Shown: in pieces, positions 9,503-19,360 of the stretch
Layout: the number at the start of each line of letters is the position of its first letter
Position numbering within the stretch: the first letter of the stretch is position 1
Assembly: GCA_965221205.1 (NCBI GenBank)
Contig: OZ244870.1
Span: 434,001 to 498,000, forward strand
Direction: 5' to 3'
DNA from: CBDFMG01 sp965221205 [NCBI: bacterium]
GTDB taxonomy: Bacteria; SM23-31
Length of the DNA stretch: 64,000 nt
Made by a program: the position numbers and the translations under genes
Notes under the pieces: generated by a model
Told to the model about the DNA's origin: nothing
Seen by the model: the letters and a program-made list of their open reading frames with translations, nothing else
The model's database searches: none

Positions 9503-10099
9503 TATACTCCCTTTCTGTCAAAATAGTAAAGCCTGCTCTATTCGAAAAACAGTTGATAAGGCGATATTAACACAAAAAACGAGACAAACGAATCCTAAAT
9601 AAAATCAAAATCACAGTAATATGCAAGGAGTTTTTGGATATTGTAGGTCAGTTTTATTGTGATAAAAAGTAAGTAATATAAGTAAAAACGGCAAAATAGT
9701 AAAATGGCAAAATTTTTATTGATCATAAATTTTTCTTGTTATTTAATTAAGAATAATAGTATGTTAACAGAACAATCATATTGAAGTTCAGTCCCACAGA
9801 GTGTAGCCATGTTCATACGCTCATTCCTAATACGGTAACGCTGTACTTTCCTTGTCATTTCTGGATTAACTCTGAACACTAAAACACTGCTTGGTATCCG
9901 GATAGATTAATTATACTGTGAAATTGGTTTGGTATAGATAAAAGCCAAATGAATTTTTTCACAATCTGCTGTATTGATTTTGAATTTTTCAGAACTTATA
10001 TTTCTTTCGCTACGTCTCATTAGTTAAGAGGATGGCGAACATTTTTTCGTTTTCAACAATGTTACTACAACAAACATTCAAATCTGAAGGAGAAAAGTT
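9503..10099. other. 597-bp divergent intergenic region
   Basis: This region separates the minus-strand TonB receptor from gltA. It contains no plausible gene. An AT-rich part holds an imperfect tandem pair of 16-17 bases at 9681-9697 and 9698-9713 (AGTAAAA..GGCAAAAT). The right part holds the proposed gltA promoter. I found no riboswitch-like fold or clear operator. Confidence 0.6.
9974..10002 (+). promoter_or_regulatory. Sigma-70-type promoter for gltA
   Basis: TTGATT at 9974-9979 and TATATT at 9997-10002 are separated by exactly 17 bases. Transcription would start near 10009, giving a leader of about 90 bases. The same -10 hexamer with the same spacing recurs before sucC, glmS and rpsU, which raises confidence. 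Confidence 0.5.
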
Positions 10100-11392
10100 A
10101 TGGTTACGCTACAGGACAAGCTCCTCTCTCTCGTTAGTGTATTACGTGAGCAAAAAAAACAGATGCTGGCCGAGCATGGTGACACGGTCATATCAGATGT
10201 GACTGTTACCCAGGCATTTGGAGGAATGCGGGGTATCAAAGGGTTAATATGTGACACCTCTGTAGTAGAGCCGGATCGTGGCCTTGTAATTCGGGGAATA
10301 CCAATAGGTGAGTTGGCTGACAGGTTTCCTCAGGAAATATTTTATCTGTTGTGCACAGGTGAACTTCCTGACAAACGTGCACTCAGCGCACTTTTTAATG
10401 ATCTTTCCGGAGATGCAGAAATACCTGAATATGTTATTAATGTGTTGCAGGCAATGCCGAATGATTCTCATCCGATGGCGATGTTGAGTACCGGAATTCT
10501 GACGATGGAACGCGATTCAACATTCCGTAAAATGTATTCAAAAGGCATCAGCAAGAACGATTACTGGAAACCAATGCTCGAAGATGCAATCAAGTTACTC
10601 GCAGTGATGCCCGGTGTTGCTGCTGCGGTGTACCGGATTCATTTTAATAAGGGCGATCTCATTCCCTACGAAAAAAATCTTGATTGGGGTGGTAACTATG
10701 CTCATATGCTCGGTGTCGATGATCCAAACGGTGATTTTGCCGACCTGATTCGGCTCTATCTTGTTCTCCACAGCGACCATGAAGGGGGAAATGTCAGTGC
10801 ATTTTCATGTCACACGGTTGGTTCGGCGCTCTCTGATGCATATTACGCGATATCTGCTGGTTTGAACGGCCTTGCCGGGCCGCTTCACGGTCTTGCAAAT
10901 CAGGAATGTCTCAAATTCGTTCTGAGTATCAACGAGCGTTACAGTGGATCACCTACTAAAACTCAGCTTGAAGAATTTGCATGGGAAACGCTCAATTCCG
11001 GCCAAGTGATCCCGGGCTACGGCCATGCAGTACTTCGTGTTACAGATCCGCGTTATTCGGCATTTCTCGATTTCGGAAAACGTGTTTGTTCTAATGACGA
11101 GGTCTTCAAAACCGTCGAGCTTATGTTTGAAACAATTCCGAATGTGCTGAAGAAACACGGAAAAGCCAAGAGCATCTGGCCAAATGTCGATGCCGTTTCC
11201 GGAGCGCTGCTTTACCATTTTGGTCTGAAAGAATTTTCGTATTACACTGTTTTGTTCAGCGTATCGCGCGTTATGGGTATGCTCTCCCAGTTGATTGTTA
11301 ACAGGATCGTCGGAGCCCCAATTACGAGACCGAAATCTGTTAGTACCAATTGGATTAAAGATTACGTCAAAGGTGACGGTCAAAAACTGTGA
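10100..11392 (+). CDS. gltA: Citrate (Si)-synthase, eukaryotic-like type
   Basis: The enzyme condenses acetyl-CoA and oxaloacetate to citrate, the entry step of the TCA cycle. The 430-residue protein aligns by eye with the mitochondrial type and not with the hexameric E. coli type. The catalytic histidines lie in HSDHEGGNVSAFSCH and GYGHAVLR, the catalytic aspartate in WPNVDAVSG, and a CoA/citrate-binding arginine in FSVSRVMG. The C-terminal RPKSVSTNW also matches the mitochondrial form. The start is preceded by GAAGGAG at ideal spacing. It stands alone, with its own promoter, and supplies the same pathway as sucCD and frdABCD later in the window. Dimeric, NADH-insensitive behaviour is expected from the type but is inferred. 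Confidence 0.95.
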   Translation: MVTLQDKLLSLVSVLREQKKQMLAEHGDTVISDVTVTQAFGGMRGIKGLICDTSVVEPDRGLVIRGIPIGELADRFPQEIFYLLCTGELPDKRALSALFNDLSGDAEIPEYVINVLQAMPNDSHPMAMLSTGILTMERDSTFRKMYSKGISKNDYWKPMLEDAIKLLAVMPGVAAAVYRIHFNKGDLIPYEKNLDWGGNYAHMLGVDDPNGDFADLIRLYLVLHSDHEGGNVSAFSCHTVGSALSDAYYAISAGLNGLAGPLHGLANQECLKFVLSINERYSGSPTKTQLEEFAWETLNSGQVIPGYGHAVLRVTDPRYSAFLDFGKRVCSNDEVFKTVELMFETIPNVLKKHGKAKSIWPNVDAVSGALLYHFGLKEFSYYTVLFSVSRVMGMLSQLIVNRIVGAPITRPKSVSTNWIKDYVKGDGQKL

Positions 11393-11515
11393 AAATATAA
11401 TTTGGCAAGTGTTCCTTTCTGAATTGTAGTTGAATCCCGGATTGTTTATTGCATTCAGGGTTTCTTTGTTGTATACTCATTCAAATAGAGCCAAGAAACA
11501 GGATGTCAAAACAGG

Positions 11516-12018
11516 ATGTCAAAAAGAGATAAAACCATAGTTGTTTTCCCGGTTATTGTCGGAATACTTTTGCTATTTGCCTGCGAAGCTGAGCAGTCGA
11601 GAGGGTTTGTGCCGGTAATGCCGGACCAGAAAACTCGTCATCTTAATTATTCGTTCGACGATGTATGGGACGTACTTGTAAATATGCTTGCCGGTCAGAA
11701 TATCGATGTTGAGACGTTCAATAAAGAGCTCGGTGTGATTATTACCGATTTTATCCCCCTTAACTCTAAATCTGAACTCGGTCAAGAATCATTATTCCTT
11801 GAAAAGAGTGAGAGAATCATTGAAAAAGCAAAGTACGATATAACTATTGTGCTATTATGGAAAACGATGGCAAGGGGATTTCAGTTCAGCTTGAGGTGCA
11901 TCTAAGCAAATATTCACGGTCACTCATGTCATATTACAAATGGCGCGATCAGCTTTCAAATAGAATCATTGAACAGCGGATGTTCGAGAGTCTCGAGGCA
12001 GAACCCGAAAATCCTTAA
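11516..12018 (+). pseudogene. Lipoprotein gene broken by a one-base frameshift
   Basis: The frame from 11516 encodes a signal peptide with lipobox LLFAC (Cys near 23) and then a domain containing NYSFDDVWDVLVNMLAGQNI and GVIITDFIPL, which recalls BamC/NlpB-like small lipoproteins. After KYDITIVL, at about 11850, it becomes poor and stops at 11905. Shifting by one base there restores good coding to 12018 (IMENDGKGISVQLEVHL..., SYYKWRDQLSNRIIEQ), so the intact protein would have about 167 residues. One missing base explains the break. The start region is duplicated: a 13-base unit containing the SD-like AGG and ATGTCAAA is repeated at 11503 and 11516, and the first copy opens a ten-codon frame. 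Either a young pseudogene or a sequencing error. Confidence 0.65.
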
Positions 12019-12090
12019 TATCTTGTATTCGGCAGACAGGATAATGAATGGGAGAATCGAATCAGAAATTCGTTGCAGATTTAAACTTCA

Positions 12091-13266
12091 TTATATGATT
12101 TTGATTTCCTGTTGCGGATCCCCACCGGTACAGAGTACCTCACCCTCATGAGTTATCAGAACATTTATCTCTGTCCTGATTCCATAGGTGTCGGTATAGA
12201 TTCCCGGTTCAATGGTAAGACAGGTACTTCTCAGCAGTTTCCGCTCATCGTGAGTCTCAAGATTGTCGAGATTCGTCCCGTTTCCATGCACATCTTCCCC
12301 TACAGAATGGCCTGTCCGGTGGATAAAGTTTTCACCATATCCTGCTTCACTAATGATATTTCGGGCAACGTCGTCAACTTCCCACCCCATAACCAGTTTC
12401 TCTTCGGCAAATCGATCATGAATAAATGAAAATGCTTTATCACGCGCATTTGCCACGATGTCAAACGTTTGTGTATATTCTTCCGGAACAAATTCTCCTG
12501 TATATCCCATCCAAGTAATATCCGCATAGATAGAACCGGCATTCGGTAATTTTGCCCAGAGATCGACAAGTACCAGATTATCTGGGCCGATAAACGCACT
12601 GTCGTGTTCAGACGGTGCATAGTGGGGATTGCCCGCATTGGCATTGACTGCAACAATTGGAGGATGATCGGTAATGAGATTATGTTCGCCGAGACGCCGG
12701 ACAAGAAACTGCTGAACAGCATGCTCCCGGATTTCTCCCAGTTTTACAATACGGGTACGAATCTCACCAAAGGCATTATAAATAAATTGTCTAATCTGTT
12801 TTGCCACCACAATATGGGAATCGATTTGCTCATCAGTAAGACGCACTTCGATTTCCTGAACAAGGTCTGCCGAGGAGATGATTTCCTTATCGAGCGATTT
12901 CACAAGATCGATTGTCCCTGCATCAACACGGGATATATATGGAATAGCATTATCGGGCGAGAATTCCATCGCGATTCTACGATGTCCGTTTAAAATAGTA
13001 GTAAGTCCTTCTCTATATGACTGCCAGCTCAAGTAAACATATTTCTCTCCGGGACAAGTATCGAGATTCTGTGATTCTATCCTGTGGACCAGTTTCTTCG
13101 GCTCGCCGTACGCAGGAATAAAATAGAAATACCGCCGTGTCGCATGCAGTTCCTCAGGCAAATCCAAGAGATTGTTAGCAATGGGGTTAATACCATGAAA
13201 ATCGTAAAGTAGCCACCCATCAAAGTTTAATTCATTAAGAGCTTTTTGTATCCGCGGAATATCCAT
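12091..13266 (-). CDS. M24-family Xaa-Pro aminopeptidase
   Basis: The product has about 391 residues from the ATG at 13266, which has AAGGAT upstream; the longer frame to 13311 lacks a site. The N-terminal creatinase-like domain (about 1-165, IQKALNELNFDGWLLYDF) is followed by the pita-bread catalytic domain. The five dimetal ligands of the M24 family are visible: Asp in LVLVDLWA, Asp in YADITWMGYTG, His in RTGHSVGEDVHG, Glu in LTIEPGIY and Glu in IRTEINVLI. Such enzymes remove N-terminal residues preceding proline. The start overlaps the symporter's 3' end by 32 bases, so the two are cotranscribed. That suggests, without proving, that the symporter imports a peptide or an amino acid released from one. 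Confidence 0.88.
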   Translation of the reverse strand: MDIPRIQKALNELNFDGWLLYDFHGINPIANNLLDLPEELHATRRYFYFIPAYGEPKKLVHRIESQNLDTCPGEKYVYLSWQSYREGLTTILNGHRRIAMEFSPDNAIPYISRVDAGTIDLVKSLDKEIISSADLVQEIEVRLTDEQIDSHIVVAKQIRQFIYNAFGEIRTRIVKLGEIREHAVQQFLVRRLGEHNLITDHPPIVAVNANAGNPHYAPSEHDSAFIGPDNLVLVDLWAKLPNAGSIYADITWMGYTGEFVPEEYTQTFDIVANARDKAFSFIHDRFAEEKLVMGWEVDDVARNIISEAGYGENFIHRTGHSVGEDVHGNGTNLDNLETHDERKLLRSTCLTIEPGIYTDTYGIRTEINVLITHEGEVLCTGGDPQQEIKII

Positions 13267-14686
13267 CGTTAGATCCTTTTGTTGTTGATAAAAAGGGAGC
13301 AATTTTCTCATCAGGTGGCCGCTGTGTCAGCAGGCTGACTACAACCATACATAACAATGATAAGCCCAGAGCAGGATAAATTATCATGTCACCTTCAAGA
13401 TTAAAAAAGAATTTCGGAATGATAGTCCCGAGCATTCCGCCTGCCATTGCGGCAACCCCGCCTGCAGGTGTCACCCGTTTCCAGAGAAATGCTGCCAGGA
13501 GTACCGGAGTGATACCGGCACCGATCATTGCATAGGCAGTCAATGCCATGTCGAGCACCGTTTTGAATTGGGTTAGTAACAGATAGGCAAGAACGCCGAG
13601 GATGAATATCCATAGCCGCTGAACCCATATTATTTTTTGCTGACTCGCATTCAGATTAATGAACCGCTGGTATATATCCCGTGTGATATTGGTACTGGCA
13701 GTCAGAAGAAATGAGTTTGCAGTTGAGAGAATAATCGCGATCCCGGCACACAACAATAATGCACCTACCCAAAATGGCAGTCCAATTTCACCTCCATACC
13801 GAGCAGTATGGAGAATTATTGTCTCAGTGTCTTGAAGATCGGTAAAATAACTCGCCCCGAAGATTGCAACAAGACAAAGCGCAGTTTCGATGATAACAAC
13901 ACCGAAAAACATTCCGATAACAGAACGTCGTGCTGTCTGCTCATCCTTTGCCGAAAAAAACTTCTGATACATAGTCGATTCACCGAGGAGCAAAAATAAG
14001 GTCGGAAATGATATGCCGATAGTCCACCAGATGTTTTTATCACCGAACACGGTAAAATGATCAGGACTCAAGTTTATCCTGAGTGACTCCATGCCTCCGA
14101 CACCGAAATAAAGCACAGGCAGCGCTATGAACAGAGCAATGATTATAACAATTCCATTAAAAATATCGAGTGTTATTATTGAGATCATTCCCCCAATTGC
14201 AGTATAGAGAATAATGCTGATCGCCGCGATAATTATACCGTACTCTATAGGTAGACCAGTCACAATATTGATGATCATTCCCCCACCCCTGAACTGGTAG
14301 CCGACTATAGTAGTGAAGGCTATAATAATGCAGATCGTTCCGAGAACACGAGCTGTTGCATTATAACGTTTTTCAAGAATGTCCGGGAGGGTGAATTCGG
14401 CAATTCTCCGTACACGTCCTGCGAGAAAATAGACAACAATAATACCGATCCATGCACCGAATGAAAACCAAAGCATCGAGATACCCTGCCGATACGCTAA
14501 TCCCGATCCACCAATCAGACTTCCCGAACCGATCCAGGTGCTGATAAGGGTCAGGACCAGTATCCAGGTTGGCACACTACGCCCGGCAACCATAAAATCG
14601 GTTTGGTTGGAGACCTTTCTTGAGCGATAGACACCAATTGAAACAAGGACTAACAAATAGCCGAATACAATCCATAGCAGGACCAT
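13235..14686 (-). CDS. Sodium:solute symporter (SSS family)
   Basis: The 483-residue protein consists of about 13 hydrophobic segments. Sequence marks of the family are the N-terminal TWILVLTLISTWIGSGSLIG, the GYQFRGGGMIINIVTGLP loop and a central ILSTANSFLLTASTNI, which corresponds to the sodium-site helix of PutP/vSGLT. These carriers couple sodium entry to uptake of proline, sugars, vitamins or carboxylates; the ligand is not evident here. The ATG at 14686 follows AGGAGATGAT. The gene overlaps the M24 peptidase downstream. A promoter is visible at 14771-14799. Confidence 0.9.
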   Translation of the reverse strand: MVLLWIVFGYLLVLVSIGVYRSRKVSNQTDFMVAGRSVPTWILVLTLISTWIGSGSLIGGSGLAYRQGISMLWFSFGAWIGIIVVYFLAGRVRRIAEFTLPDILEKRYNATARVLGTICIIIAFTTIVGYQFRGGGMIINIVTGLPIEYGIIIAAISIILYTAIGGMISIITLDIFNGIVIIIALFIALPVLYFGVGGMESLRINLSPDHFTVFGDKNIWWTIGISFPTLFLLLGESTMYQKFFSAKDEQTARRSVIGMFFGVVIIETALCLVAIFGASYFTDLQDTETIILHTARYGGEIGLPFWVGALLLCAGIAIILSTANSFLLTASTNITRDIYQRFINLNASQQKIIWVQRLWIFILGVLAYLLLTQFKTVLDMALTAYAMIGAGITPVLLAAFLWKRVTPAGGVAAMAGGMLGTIIPKFFFNLEGDMIIYPALGLSLLCMVVVSLLTQRPPDEKIAPFLSTTKGSNDGYSADTKSS

Positions 14687-14770
14687 ATCATCTCCTGACC
14701 ATAACTGAGAGGTAAAATGGTGATTGATCCGAATGTGAAATGCACGGAAAAATCGATAACAGTGTCACTA

Positions 14771-14799
14771 AAAATAACCGATTTTCGGAGAAAATACAA
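14771..14799 (-). promoter_or_regulatory. Sigma-70-type promoter for the symporter-peptidase operon
   Basis: On the minus strand TTGTAT (14799-14794) and TATTTT (14776-14771) are separated by 17 bases, leaving a leader of about 80 bases to the ATG at 14686. Confidence 0.45.
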
Positions 14800-14906
14800 T
14801 AAAAAACTCATATAGTACCGATACACACTTCCTCAGGATTTGATGGTGTGCGAGAATATCTTACTAGCTGCATTAAAACGGTTTTTCAGAATCATAATCA
14901 TAAATT

Positions 14907-15320
14907 GTGACTGAGAGAGGTGTAAAATTTCAGTTTCAGGATAAAATTGCTAACATACTATCGCAAGTAGCAAATGCGAAGTTTCAGAATATTGACGAGG
15001 TTGAAGCATTGGCAGAGGAGCAGGGTAATGAGATCCAATTCCTTAACAACGTGTTCCTTCCTGTTTCCATTGAACTCGGCAGGACAAGAATGCTTGTTCA
15101 TGACATTCTTGCACTTGAAAAGGGCTCACTCATAGAATTTGACAAGCTTGCCGGTGAAACGGTTGACCTTCTGGTAAATGACAAAAAATTTGCTGAGGGT
15201 GAAGTTGTTGTAATTGACGAACGATTCGGTATTCGTATTACAGGTCTCTACAAGACTGCAGATATCCTCAAAGAAGCCCGGAGACAAAATCCGGCTTCAA
15301 TCAACGTGCACCTTAAATAA
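14907..15320 (+). CDS. fliN: FliN-type flagellar motor switch (SpoA-domain) protein
   Basis: FliN forms the lower ring of the flagellar C-ring and helps in export and switching. The 137-residue product has a C-terminal SpoA domain at about residues 48-118: FLPVSIELGRTRMLVHDILA, then EKGSLIEFDKLAGETVDLLV and EVVVIDERFGIRITGL, all close to FliN consensus. The first 45 residues (KIANILSQVANAKFQNIDEV) are not characteristic. The frame opens with GTG at 14907 without a clear ribosome site, so the true start may differ. No flagellar gene adjoins it: an SSS symporter lies divergently upstream and a dead permease gene downstream. Together with the partial switch gene at position 1, it suggests motility genes scattered in this genome. 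A type III secretion homologue is a less likely alternative. Confidence 0.8.
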   Translation: MTERGVKFQFQDKIANILSQVANAKFQNIDEVEALAEEQGNEIQFLNNVFLPVSIELGRTRMLVHDILALEKGSLIEFDKLAGETVDLLVNDKKFAEGEVVVIDERFGIRITGLYKTADILKEARRQNPASINVHLK

Positions 15321-15321
15321 C

Positions 15322-16633
15322 TCACCTATTTTTATTTTTCCAGTAATAATAGATCGGTATTCCAATAAGTGTCAATCCAATACCTGCAAGTGACTCCACC
15401 GGGCTTTCAAATAACGTATTGATAAGAATACCGGCCGAAGCGATGATAAATATGAGTGGGACAACAGGGTATCCCCACGTTTTGTACGGCCGATCCATAT
15501 CCGGTTTTTTCTTCCTGAGAGTGAAAACCGAGGCTGCTGCAGCTATCCAAATATATAATAGCGACAAAAATTACATAAGTAAAAAGTTGCTCGAATGTCC
15601 CGGTTAGCGTAAGAAAACAAGACCAGACAGCCTGAATGATAATGGCAAAACCGAGAGTCCGGTATTTCGGATTGACTTCTACAACCTTTTTGAAGAAAAG
15701 CCTGTCCTTTGCCATGGCGTAATATACGCGTGGCCCTACCAAAATAGTGCCGTTCAGTGCTCTGAAGATTGAAATCATAATAGCACCGGAAATTAAACCG
15801 GTAGTAACCGTACCGAAAAGCGCTGAACTTGCCCGCTCTGCTATTCGGAGAACTCCTACAATGTCATTCATCAGCTGCGCCAGAAGATAAACAACATTCA
15901 CTAACAGATAAAGCACTGTAATAACGATGGTACCGTAGAAGAGAGAAAAAGGCAGATTCCGTTTGGGATTTTTTATTTCACTCGCTACAAAATTAATGTT
16001 GTTCCAGCCGTCAAATGCATACGAAACTGCGATAAGCGAAACACCGAATCCAATAGTGAGCTGACTGAGACTGGAATCAGCGAGGTCGAACGAAAAACCT
16101 ATCTGCGTGTTTTGCGCGGTTGTAAAACCAATGATGATAAACACGAGGACAGTTCCGATTTTGATTATCGTAAATATATTCTGAATTATTTTGCCGAAGA
16201 GAACGCCGAAAGCAAAAGAATGATGAGAATAGCAATAAGCTTGCCTGATGAAATTGTGTAGTCAAAGGATGATCCGAATATACTCATAGGGGTCGAAATA
16301 AGAATATTTCTTGATCCGAGAAGTATACAAGAAAAAAATCCATCCGTAAAAGAAAGCTGAAAACGTTCCATATGCCTCGGGGAGATAAACGTATTGTCCA
16401 CCTGCCTCCGGCATTGCAGTTCCTAATTCGGCATAGATAAGCGCTCCGATAACCGTGATGAGCCCGCTAAAAAGCCAAGCTATTAGTATAAGAGATGCTG
16501 ACGGGGTCGACTCGGCAATTATACCTGTAGTGAGAAAAATTCCTGAACCGATCTCGATTCAGATAAAGATCATGCTAGAATCAAAAAGTTCGAGTTGCCT
16601 GATTAGACCGATCTCTTCCTTCATTGGTATCAT
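15322..16633 (-). pseudogene. APC-superfamily amino-acid permease, multiply disrupted
   Basis: Pieces of one permease lie in order in different frames: the start (KEEIGLIRQLELFDSSMI, then IGSGIFLTTGIIAES and ELGTAMPEAGGQYVYLPEAY) at 16624-16340, a second piece in another frame at about 16350-16190 (ISSGKLIAILIILLLSAF), a third from about 16195 to 15560 (IIQNIFTIIKIGTVLVF through SYAFDGWNNINFVASEIKNP and ILVGPRVYYAMAKDRLFFKK) and a C-terminal piece to 15322 (KKPDMDRPYKTWGYPVVP). There is a TGA where the family has a glycine codon before IGSGIF, plus at least three frameshifts. The original was an LAT/CAT-like exchanger of about 430 residues. With four or more lesions it is a true pseudogene. 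Its stop lies two bases beyond the fliN stop. Confidence 0.85.
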
Positions 16634-16905
16634 GAGAATTGTTCATAGAAAATCATCCTTTTTGTTGAGCTGCGTTAATGAGTATCATACCTTTTAAAAG
16701 GCAATACTGAGTACCGAAATGATGAACATGGATAAAATAATGATCGGAAAGTAGATAAAATTATCATCGAAATCAACATCATAGAAAATACTTTGCTTAA
16801 AGGCAGTGTTCTGTGCCTATACTATGCCGGACACAGAAAAAGACCTTATTGCTACTTCGCTATTAGTACGTACAACCTGACAATATATTAAGCCCTAAAA
16901 TAGTA

Positions 16906-16934
16906 TTGACATAAACAGCAATAATTGATATATT
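16906..16934 (+). promoter_or_regulatory. Strong sigma-70 promoter for sucCD
   Basis: A perfect -35 (TTGACA, 16906-16911), 17-bp spacer and TATATT (16929-16934). Transcription would start near 16941, leaving a 55-base leader before sucC. This is the best promoter match in the window. The remainder of the gap from 16647 shows no gene. Confidence 0.7.
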
Positions 16935-16995
16935 TTCAGCTTCATCGCGCAGCTTACAAGTTTATGCACACTCCAATACAGAAACGGATAGATAT

Positions 16996-18156
16996 ATGAA
17001 CATACACGAATATCAGAGTAAAGAAGTTCTGAAAAAATTCAATGTAGTAGTTCCGCGTGGTGGGGTAGCGTTTTCTGCTGACGAGGCATATTCGATTGCT
17101 CGTGAGCTCGGAACTGCAAAAGTTGTCGTGAAAGCACAGATTCACGCTGGTGGCAGGGGTAAAGGTGGTGGAGTGAAACTTGCCGACAGTTCGGAAGAAG
17201 CAAAAAAGATTGCTTCCGAGATACTCGGAATGAATCTTGTAACTCATCAAACAGGGTCCGAAGGAAAAATTGTCAGACGTCTCCTCGTTGAAGAAGGAAT
17301 GGATATAGAGCGCGAATTTTACCTTGGTGTTGTGCTCGACCGTGCCCGGTCGCGACTGGTCTTTATGGCAAGTACCGAAGGCGGTGTAGAAATTGAAAAA
17401 GTCGCCGCAGAAACACCCGAGAAGATTTTAAAGGAATTTATCGATCCAGCCGTGGGGTTTTCATCATTTCAGGCACGGAGGCTTGCGTTCGGACTTGGTC
17501 TGACCGGAGATTCGTTTAAAAAGGGCATCAAGCTTATGCAGGTTCTCTACAAAGCCTTTACCGAATCGGACGCGTCACTTGCGGAAATTAATCCGCTTAT
17601 CGTAACTGGTTCCGGTGACGTTGTTGCCCTCGATGCAAAGATAAATTTTGATGACAATGCCCTGTACCGCCATCCAGAAATCAGTAAACTCCGAGACACT
17701 GATGAAGAAGACCAGCTCGAAGTCGAAGCGAGTAAACATGGCCTTAACTACATCAAACTCGACGGCAATGTCGGGTGCATGGTGAATGGAGCAGGACTCG
17801 CAATGGCAACAATGGACATCATCAAACTTGCTGGAGCGGCACCGGCAAATTTTCTTGATGTCGGCGGTGTCGCGAATGTCGAAACTGTCAAGAACGGATT
17901 TCTCCTTCTTTTGTCCGATCCGAATGTCAAAGCGGTGCTTGTCAATATATTCGGTGGAATTGTCCGTTGTGACTGTGTTGCAAACGGAATCAAAGAAGCA
18001 CTGTCGCAGATCGATGTGACAGTGCCGGTTGTTGTTAGGCTTCAGGGTAATAATGCAGATGTTGCTGCAAAAATTCTGGAAGAATCGGATCTCGAATTCA
18101 TTGTGGCGACACGATTTCAGGAATGCGCTGAAAAAGTGGTTGCAGCGCTCAATTAA
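16996..18156 (+). CDS. sucC: Succinate-CoA ligase (ADP-forming) subunit beta
   Basis: With SucD it interconverts succinyl-CoA and succinate with nucleotide phosphorylation. The 386-residue length is usual. The N-terminal ATP-grasp starts [15 protein letters not shown] and has the nucleotide loop [16 protein letters not shown] at about 50-65. Magnesium and substrate positions appear in LAEINPLIV and [17 protein letters not shown]. The C-terminal CoA-ligase domain has [23 protein letters not shown] and [10 protein letters not shown], the last being the phosphohistidine-contacting power helix. sucD follows after 34 bases, as one operon. The ribosome site is weak, although the promoter is strong. 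Confidence 0.97.
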   Translation: MNIHEYQSKEVLKKFNVVVPRGGVAFSADEAYSIARELGTAKVVVKAQIHAGGRGKGGGVKLADSSEEAKKIASEILGMNLVTHQTGSEGKIVRRLLVEEGMDIEREFYLGVVLDRARSRLVFMASTEGGVEIEKVAAETPEKILKEFIDPAVGFSSFQARRLAFGLGLTGDSFKKGIKLMQVLYKAFTESDASLAEINPLIVTGSGDVVALDAKINFDDNALYRHPEISKLRDTDEEDQLEVEASKHGLNYIKLDGNVGCMVNGAGLAMATMDIIKLAGAAPANFLDVGGVANVETVKNGFLLLLSDPNVKAVLVNIFGGIVRCDCVANGIKEALSQIDVTVPVVVRLQGNNADVAAKILEESDLEFIVATRFQECAEKVVAALN

Positions 18157-18190
18157 GCAGATTAAATACGATTAAGGGGATAGTAATACG

Positions 18191-19060
18191 ATGAGTATTC
18201 TGATAGATTCTTCTACGAAAGTTGTTGTGCAGGGAATTACCGGTAGCGAAGGTTCCTTTCATACAAAACTGATGTTAGAGTACGGCACGAACGTTGTTGC
18301 CGGTGTAACACCGGGTAAAGGCGGCCAGGGTTTTGAGGGAATTCCGGTTTTTAACACGGTCAAAGATGCGGTTGATGCAACCGGTGCAAATGCTTCGGTG
18401 ATTTTTGTCCCACCGCCCTTTGCGGCGGACAGTGTACTCGAAGCCGCTGATGCAGGTCTCGGCATAGTCGTCTGTATTACCGAAGGTATTCCAGCACTCG
18501 ATATGGTAACGGTGAAGCGGTACCTCGACGGAACCACAATTCGTGTAATCGGGCCGAACTGTCCTGGAGTCATCACACCTGGACAGGCTAAGGTCGGTAT
18601 CATGCCTGGTGCCATCCACGTGCCCGGAAGAGTCGGCGTAATATCGCGTAGTGGAACACTCACCTACGAGGCAGTAGACCAACTCACAAAGCTCAATCTG
18701 GGACAAAGTACCTGTATCGGCATCGGTGGCGACCCGGTCATAGGTTCAACTTTTCTCGACCTTCTCCGACTGTTTAATGATGACCCGGATACTGATGTCG
18801 TTGTGATGATCGGAGAAATTGGTGGGACTGCCGAAGAAGAGGCAGTGGAGTTTGTCAAAGCTGAATTTAACAAGCCGGTTGTCAGTTTTATTGCAGGCGC
18901 AACGGCACCTCCGGGACGGAGAATGGGACATGCGGGAGCGATCATCTCCGGCGGAAAAGGGACCGCTGCGGAAAAGAAGGCTGCACTGAAAGCTGCAGGT
19001 ATTGCAGTTGTTGACAATCCTGCAGAGATTGGTGCTATGGTTCAGGAGATTCTCGCATAG
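18191..19060 (+). CDS. sucD: Succinate-CoA ligase subunit alpha
   Basis: The 289-residue subunit binds CoA and carries the phosphohistidine. The N-terminal Rossmann domain shows [18 protein letters not shown] and the CoA-contacting GVTPGKGGQ. The loop [20 protein letters not shown] and the active His in [18 protein letters not shown] (about residue 246) are intact. AAGGGG precedes the ATG. It is the second gene of sucCD; no 2-oxoglutarate dehydrogenase genes follow, so in this window the pair connects to frdABCD and gltA only by pathway. Confidence 0.97.
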   Translation: MSILIDSSTKVVVQGITGSEGSFHTKLMLEYGTNVVAGVTPGKGGQGFEGIPVFNTVKDAVDATGANASVIFVPPPFAADSVLEAADAGLGIVVCITEGIPALDMVTVKRYLDGTTIRVIGPNCPGVITPGQAKVGIMPGAIHVPGRVGVISRSGTLTYEAVDQLTKLNLGQSTCIGIGGDPVIGSTFLDLLRLFNDDPDTDVVVMIGEIGGTAEEEAVEFVKAEFNKPVVSFIAGATAPPGRRMGHAGAIISGGKGTAAEKKAALKAAGIAVVDNPAEIGAMVQEILA

Positions 19061-19360
19061 GAACTACCTGTAACCGTTATAAAGAAGTACAGATTGTGTG
19101 CGAAGTATGCAAAAAGGTTCGGTTCGGTCAGAACTTTTCCTTTAACAAGAATGAGTGGCAATTTATTCATTGGATACTAAAAATGACTTTCATATTGATT
19201 TTTTATTCACTATATTTAAAAGTTTTATAGAAATAGCAATGAGTGAACTCCGAAACCAGAATCGTAGTCTCTTTTTGAAGCTGAAGTGTTTTGGTTTGGC
19301 AGGGCTTTGCTGACAACGACAGTTGATGAAAATTTCGATTCATGAGGTGGAAGCAGTTCA
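19061..19360. other. 300-bp gap between sucD and ndk
   Basis: No gene is evident. An imperfect hairpin at about 19110-19138 (AAAAGGTTC facing GAACTTTT) could be a weak terminator for sucCD. A good -10 (TATATT, 19211-19216) lies 150 bases before ndk, but its -35 (TTTCAT) is poor. The direction of any promoter here is uncertain. Confidence 0.4.

Noticed and set aside
9503-9640. Cobalamin riboswitch before the TonB receptor
   Set aside because: No B12-box-like sequence or fitting fold seen in the leader.
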